From: GCA-2730975 sp937893275
Lineage (GTDB): Bacteria; Verrucomicrobiota; Verrucomicrobiia; Opitutales; Seribacteraceae
DNA: 5,204 bases
NCBI GenBank assembly: GCA_963968595.1
Contig: CAXAHJ010000169.1
Span: 1 to 5,204 of the forward strand
Direction: 5' to 3'
Positions 1 through 5,204 of this stretch are shown one piece after another; position 1 is the stretch's first letter, and every line of letters begins with the position of its first letter. The translations under genes and the position numbers were made by a program. Below the pieces are notes generated by a model. The model was not told the origin of the DNA. It saw nothing but the letters and a program-made list of their open reading frames with translations, and did no database searches.

Positions 1-1414
1 GAACTTCGCCCAAAGTCTCTATGGTCAACTCACCATCTCTCTGCACAAGGGTAACTTGGAGTTGGTCGTCAGGTCCGAGAGTGCCAAGGAAATCACGATA
101 AATTTTCCGCTGTTGTCTATTTAAATCAACGGTAATGGGGTCTGGACTACCCACGTCAAACTTTACCCAGTCAAGGAACTCGTCCTTTTCCCTCAACACG
201 ACCACCCCGGGTTTGCCCACCATCAAAGTAGCCCCTTCGACGACTGGTTCCCCACTGGGGGACTCGGGAATGATGTCAGGAACTGGAGAAACAATGGGAG
301 GGTTATCCGGATCGGGTTCATCCCCGTTTTTATTGAGGAAGTCACCTAAGTTATAGGCTAAGCCGACAACCAGACCGACAAGCAAGCATAGAGCTGTCGA
401 AATAACCGCCAACTGCATGAGCCACGGACGTCTTTTTCGCTTCTTGCCGGTAGATGATCCATCCTGTGCGGAAACGGTGGAACCAGACGGTGCGGCCGAT
501 GCCGTGTAACTGGACGCCGCTTGCTGGAACTGAGCCATTTCGCGATCGGAAAACGCCTTTGGAGCCTTTGCTCGAGTTTTCGGGGATTTGGCCCCGGACG
601 CTTTCGCCTTGGGCCCCTTGCGAGCAACGTGAGCAAGATCGTCGTCGATAGGATCGACAACCTTGCTCTGAGCAAAATCACGAAGATCCAAGTAGTTGGG
701 GGCTCCGCCCTGCTTCAAGCGCTCGGCAGCAGGCTGACCTCGGGCTCCGATCCAAGAGAAAATCTTAGCATCATCGTTTTCTTGAAGAAAGGTAGTAAAA
801 GAGTAGTCCCAAGCATCTAACGATAATTTGTGAAGGGCGGAGGATTCGGCAAACAGCTGGAGAAGACTCTCCTCTTGGCCGGGATCCACCTCCAAAAGCA
901 CGGGTTTTTTCATGCTCGGTGAAACCAGAATTGCAGCGTTACCGGGATCGTTGGTTGCCGCAAGCCAACCGTCGGCAGGGATGAGTGCCGGGGACTTGAA
1001 TGGTGTAAGGTCTACCTCCTCTGAATCCTCGAGGTAGCGGGGCCCTTCCTCCCATTTAGTTTTCCAACCATTCCAATTAGTAAGAATTTCCGCGGGTGAC
1101 GGAACGGTTGCAATCTCGAAGCTGTCGAGAATGAGATGGTGGGCGATGTAATTGGTGCGATTCGTGTAGTCGAGACCAGCGTCACTGATTCGGCTGAGGA
1201 CAAAAAACTCCTCCGAGCCCAAGGCCAGTTTTCGGAAGAGAGCGACTTTGGCCTTGGGACCATCGCCTTGCTGATTGTAGTCGTAGACACTGAGCCGTTC
1301 CAGTTCACGAACTAGTCTACTGCGAATATCCTTGTGACGGGCAACCGTGCAATACCCTGACCTGCCAGGCTCCAAGCCTTGAGGTGCACTGGTGAAGATC
1401 AGTTGGCGGGCCAT
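1..1414 (-). CDS. Membrane-anchored GAP1-N2/GAP1-M type GTPase-associated protein (partial, 3' end outside window)
   Basis: I translated this frame by hand from ATG at 1414 to the window edge: 471 residues with no stop. The N-terminus (MARQLIFTSAPQGLEPGRSG, then YCTVARHKDI) matches the opening of GAP1-N2 domains, the N-terminal module of GTPase-associated protein 1. Conserved-looking patches follow: FFVLSRISDAGLDYTNRTNY (71-90) and AHHLILD (91-97). Residues about 145-245 resemble the GAP1 middle domain: GWLAATNDPGNAAILV, LLQLFAESSALHKLS, WDYSFTTFL and a closing NYLDLRDF. A basic Lys/Ala/Pro/Ser linker (about 265-330) ends in KKRKRRP, directly before one membrane helix (331-355). A Pro/Asp-rich spacer and an unidentified region follow. 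The basic cluster before the helix suggests a cytosolic N-terminus and an extracytoplasmic C-terminus. It starts 30 bases after the GTPase gene with no clear Shine-Dalgarno, so translation may be coupled. Family recognition is from memory of motifs; the biochemical role in the cell is unknown. Confidence 0.85.
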   Translation of the reverse strand, partial: MARQLIFTSAPQGLEPGRSGYCTVARHKDIRSRLVRELERLSVYDYNQQGDGPKAKVALFRKLALGSEEFFVLSRISDAGLDYTNRTNYIAHHLILDSFEIATVPSPAEILTNWNGWKTKWEEGPRYLEDSEEVDLTPFKSPALIPADGWLAATNDPGNAAILVSPSMKKPVLLEVDPGQEESLLQLFAESSALHKLSLDAWDYSFTTFLQENDDAKIFSWIGARGQPAAERLKQGGAPNYLDLRDFAQSKVVDPIDDDLAHVARKGPKAKASGAKSPKTRAKAPKAFSDREMAQFQQAASSYTASAAPSGSTVSAQDGSSTGKKRKRRPWLMQLAVISTALCLLVGLVVGLAYNLGDFLNKNGDEPDPDNPPIVSPVPDIIPESPSGEPVVEGATLMVGKPGVVVLREKDEFLDWVKFDVGSPDPITVDLNRQQRKIYRDFLGTLGPDDQLQVTLVQRDGELTIETLGEV

Positions 1415-4400
1415 GACTTGGCTGGTGGTCTGCCGTTAACGGCCTTATGCCGGCTCCGGTACCGGTATCAGATCAGGTTCGACTTGCGATAGAGCCCAGA
1501 GAGTGGGAACTTCGACCATCACAGGGTCCAGCTTGTCGGGATCGGGAGCGATGAATTCTTGATCGCCATTTTTGTAGGTGATCGGGCTATGGCCAAAAGC
1601 GCTTACGGGAAAATAGCGAACGTTTCTCGAAAGCGTTTCAGCATTCGCAACCATTCCCGGATGCATATCGATCAGGTAATCTCGGAGAATTTCGGAATTG
1701 GAATCAATAATTTCTTGAATCAATTTTTTGTCCTTAATTGGCCACTGGATACGCTCCCAATCCAATTGATCTTTTAGAATATCGCATTTGCCGATCATAA
1801 CGGCAAGCGGGACGTCGATTTTGTCGGCGATACTGATATTCTGGTTCTGCTTCACACGCACCTCCAACTCGGCCATGATAATGTCCTGTTGGTCGAGACG
1901 TTTACCCTTTTTATCAAGTGCGAATTGGGGGTCGTCATGACCACGCAACATCCGCCGAAACTCGGGACTGGCTATCGGGTCGAAGAGGAAGAAGATGCCC
2001 GAGGAACTGGCGACGTGAAGGGTGCCGGGAGATTCCTCGTTGGCGATTCCCGGTTCAAAATGCTCACCCGCGTTGTCGTAAAAGATAATGGAACAATCAT
2101 GCCCACCACCTCGAGGGTCGGAAAGACTGAAAACAAAGGGCTTAGGCAGAGCAACCACGCGGTCGTGACGCTCCAACCGCTCGTACATTTCGCCCTCCAA
2201 CTGTGTCTTTATCAGCATGGATTCCGCAGGATCCGTTCCGGCGAAAAGGCGATTCTTCATAGAATTCAGGATCGCGTTAAAAGCAGGATCGGCATCACGG
2301 AAGGCGATCCCGAATTCACGAAACATCGTGCGCTGAAGTTGCCGTACCAAAACGCTCAAATAATAAGATTTCCCTGCACTGGGCGCCCCCACTATCGAAA
2401 AAATATGGTGCGTGACGTCCATGAATCCAGGAGGCAACTTATGATGACAGTGTGGGCAAGCGACATCTGTGGTGGGCAAACCCATGGCGTCCATGGCTTG
2501 TCCCTTAGAGTTGAACTCGGTCGGGATGAAACGGAGCATGGCATCCTCGCCAAGTTTACGATCTCCCCGCAAGTCTTCGTGCGTTGCCATACTAAGGACA
2601 TCGGAACGATCAAACCTCAACCAGCAGATTGGGCATGTGAATTCACCTCGATCCGGATCAACGACGATCTCTTCCTCGTAAATGGCTTCCTCTTCTTCCT
2701 CTTCTTCTTCGAGTTGGAGAAAATCAAGTAGGTGCACCACCCAAAAGGGAACATCCAAGCCCATCGGTTTGATAGCGCATTCAGCGACGTCTGCGCCGGA
2801 CTCACGGATCATGTCGATAACCTCGTATCGACCACACTGTCCGAGTTCCATTCCGCTACGACCGTTCGTCAAAACCCATTGCCCCTTCTGGATTTGATCC
2901 GCCCAAGACTTGGGATCCCGACCGACAAAGACAACCAAAGGATAACCGGTAAACTGCAACGCGCAAACTTCCTCTTCCTCCACTGTAAAGGGCTCAGTAA
3001 AAGGCCCACCGTTCACCAGTAGGCGCTCGTCCCCCTTCTTGTTGGGAACGATTCGAAAATGGTTGCCCATCTTCTTGATCATGCATGCCCCTTCCCATTC
3101 GTCGGAACAAGGCACTTGCCAATCGGCATTCCCAAGACAACCAACGATGAAAGGAAATTTTTCCATAATCTGGAATCGCCCTTCCAGACAGTCATACAAT
3201 CCAATGGTATTTTTCTTTCCTAGCACAGTAATTTACTCAAAAGTTCGCTAACATAAAAAAACTAATTTTGATCCGAGCACACATATTAAGTGTAATTCCC
3301 TGCGGCATAAGGAACAAAACGAGGTAAGTCTAAGTAATTCACTAAATATTTAAGTAGGGAATTGAAAACATTTAGCCCGACATAGCAAACCCATTTTAGT
3401 GCGCTTGGAATTTCTATTCAGAGAAAAGAATAAAGTATAATCTCCATTGCGGCGAGGCCGATCACGATTTCTTTACGGGCTAATCCAAACTCGACACCTG
3501 AAATTCCCACTTAGGAGTTGGACTACGACAGGAACCCAGTCTAGAGCAAATGGTGTAAGTCCTTTGACTGTCGATGAGAGAGTTAACTCAAAATGTAGTG
3601 CCTTCGGACTCCTCCAAATCGTCAAGTCTCTTGGCTACGTTTTGGAGAAGGCGATCCTCTTCATTCAGCATCTGCGTAAGCTTTTTGAGTCGACTTCGTT
3701 GACCCAGCAAGCCCTTTTTACCAACAACCCGACTCTCCAGATTAGCCACCAGTTTTTCCAGTGAAAACACGGCATTCTGAAGTTCCTCGTCCAAGGTATT
3801 CACCTCTTCCTCCATTCGCCGACGCCCTTCCGTATCGGAACTCGAGTTCGACAAGGTTTTTCTGAGGCGCATCCCTTTCTCAATTTCCGTAACGATGTCT
3901 TCGTAAGCCTGCACCACAAGTTCCTGCGTATCCCCAAGACTGGAGACACCGGAAAGCATACCCTCAACCACGCGGGAACGACAGGCTAACGCCCGTTCAT
4001 ATATCTGAGCATAAGCTCCTAACCCCTTGTCCACAAGGCTTTGGGAAAATGCTTTCTGCTTCTCTAGGCGTTCCCTTTCTCGCTTTTTAAGAGCATCGGC
4101 GGCGAACATTTTCTTAAGCCGCGACCATTTGCTCGCCCACAAGCCTCCCATAACTCCGGCGGCAGCTCCAAAACCCAATAAAGCGGCCCAGCCGGGCATG
4201 GGAACAAAGGCGTAGACACCCGCTGCAGGCAGAAGGGGAACCCAAGTTACCGGAGACCAAAGGAGTTCCTTGAGCAACCTCCCCTTGAAACTTTCCTCCC
4301 TCTCGCTCACAACGGCAAAAACTGAAAGGCTTTCAGGGAGTGATCCCAGCGGAATTAACTTTGGCGTCGTGGACGAGGAAGACTTTTGCCAAACGACATC

Positions 4401-5204
4401 TACGCTTCCAGGCTCGACTACCTTCGCCGGGATATTGTTGTGGCAAATTCGTACTGCCCAAGCCTTCGGCAAAAATACGGTTTTCATTTATGCTACAAAC
4501 ACCAACCAAGTACCCTTTAATGGACAAAGCACGCTCGCTGGAGAGAGCCAAGTCCACTGCCGAATCGGTTCCCGGACTGACGTTTGCCTGTATAACTATG
4601 CGGTGGTTCGGGTAATGGGCTAGCTTGCCAGAGGCCGCTCTTAGCTTATCCCTAAACTCATCCGAAAGAACGGCTTGTCCCGATCCAAAAATCACTGGCT
4701 CATCGATAAAAGTTCCTGTAATTCGACCTTTGACTCCGTTCCACTGCTCCAGCGACAATGGGGGGAAATAGCCGCTTACGTATCCCTTGGTCGCGTAACG
4801 ATGAACGGCTTCCACTTCCTTAGCAGAGGCGATTTCCTTAATGGGGTCACTGTTGACAAAACTGTAAAAACTACCGCCTGCGGGCGGTGAAGACAAGTCG
4901 CCCACGTCGCGACAAATTTTATGGATGCGTTCAATGCCCTCAACCAACTTGGGCAAGGCTCCACTCTGCAAACCAAACCACTCCTCGGCATTCTCCTTGA
5001 GTGTGATGAATCGTATCCCGGCCAACATCCCGGCGGCAACGTCTGACGACTCACCGGAGTAAGCAGCCGCCAAGGCCTCGAACTCGGCGGGGCGGTTAAG
5101 ATAGTAATGCAGGGCTCGAAAGTACGCCTTGGTCAACTCCTTGATCACCTCTGGTTCCTTAACCAAGGTCTTTCGAGAAGCCACCGCGACGTCGAGAATA
5201 ACTC

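Overview
The window reads as a stretch of bacterial chromosome from a Gram-negative-type organism. An OmpA-like envelope domain is present, every gene is on the minus strand, and base composition is moderate. The protein families (GAP1-type and zinc-ribbon GTPase proteins, and a periplasmic binding protein fused to OmpA) would suit Verrucomicrobiota, Planctomycetota or relatives. That placement is inference from family habits, not from a marker gene.

Layout in transcription order (right to left). (1) 5204-4333: the C-terminal part of a type II solute-binding protein of the NMT1/SsuA-like kind, fused to a divergent OmpA-like domain; its 5' end lies outside the window. (2) 4310-3588: a small protein with an N-terminal membrane hairpin and a long coiled-coil tail, 22 bases downstream and probably co-transcribed. 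(3) 3587-3227: a gene-free gap of 361 bases whose left two thirds are AT-rich, carrying a TAAGT repeat cluster and small inverted repeats. It probably holds the promoter of the second unit. (4) 3226-1445: a 593-residue GTPase with a degenerate FHA-like region, a GYF_2-like region, an acidic spacer and a split zinc ribbon in front of the G domain. (5) 1414-1: a protein with a GAP1-N2-type N-terminus, a GAP1-M-like middle, a basic Lys/Ala/Pro linker, one membrane helix and an extracytoplasmic part; its 3' end lies outside the window.

The most interesting unit is the GTPase plus the membrane-anchored GAP1-type protein, 30 bases apart. GTPases paired with GAP1 proteins are known from predicted NTP-dependent conflict (immunity-like) systems in bacteria with complex lifestyles. 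Here the GAP1-type protein appears tethered to the inner membrane with its GAP1 part in the cytosol, and the GTPase carries likely protein-interaction modules. Next to it is a pair of envelope genes. One reading is a membrane-sited surveillance or stress system in which the envelope proteins sense and the GTPase/GAP1 pair responds; this is inference. No RNA genes, CRISPR arrays or insertion sequences were seen.
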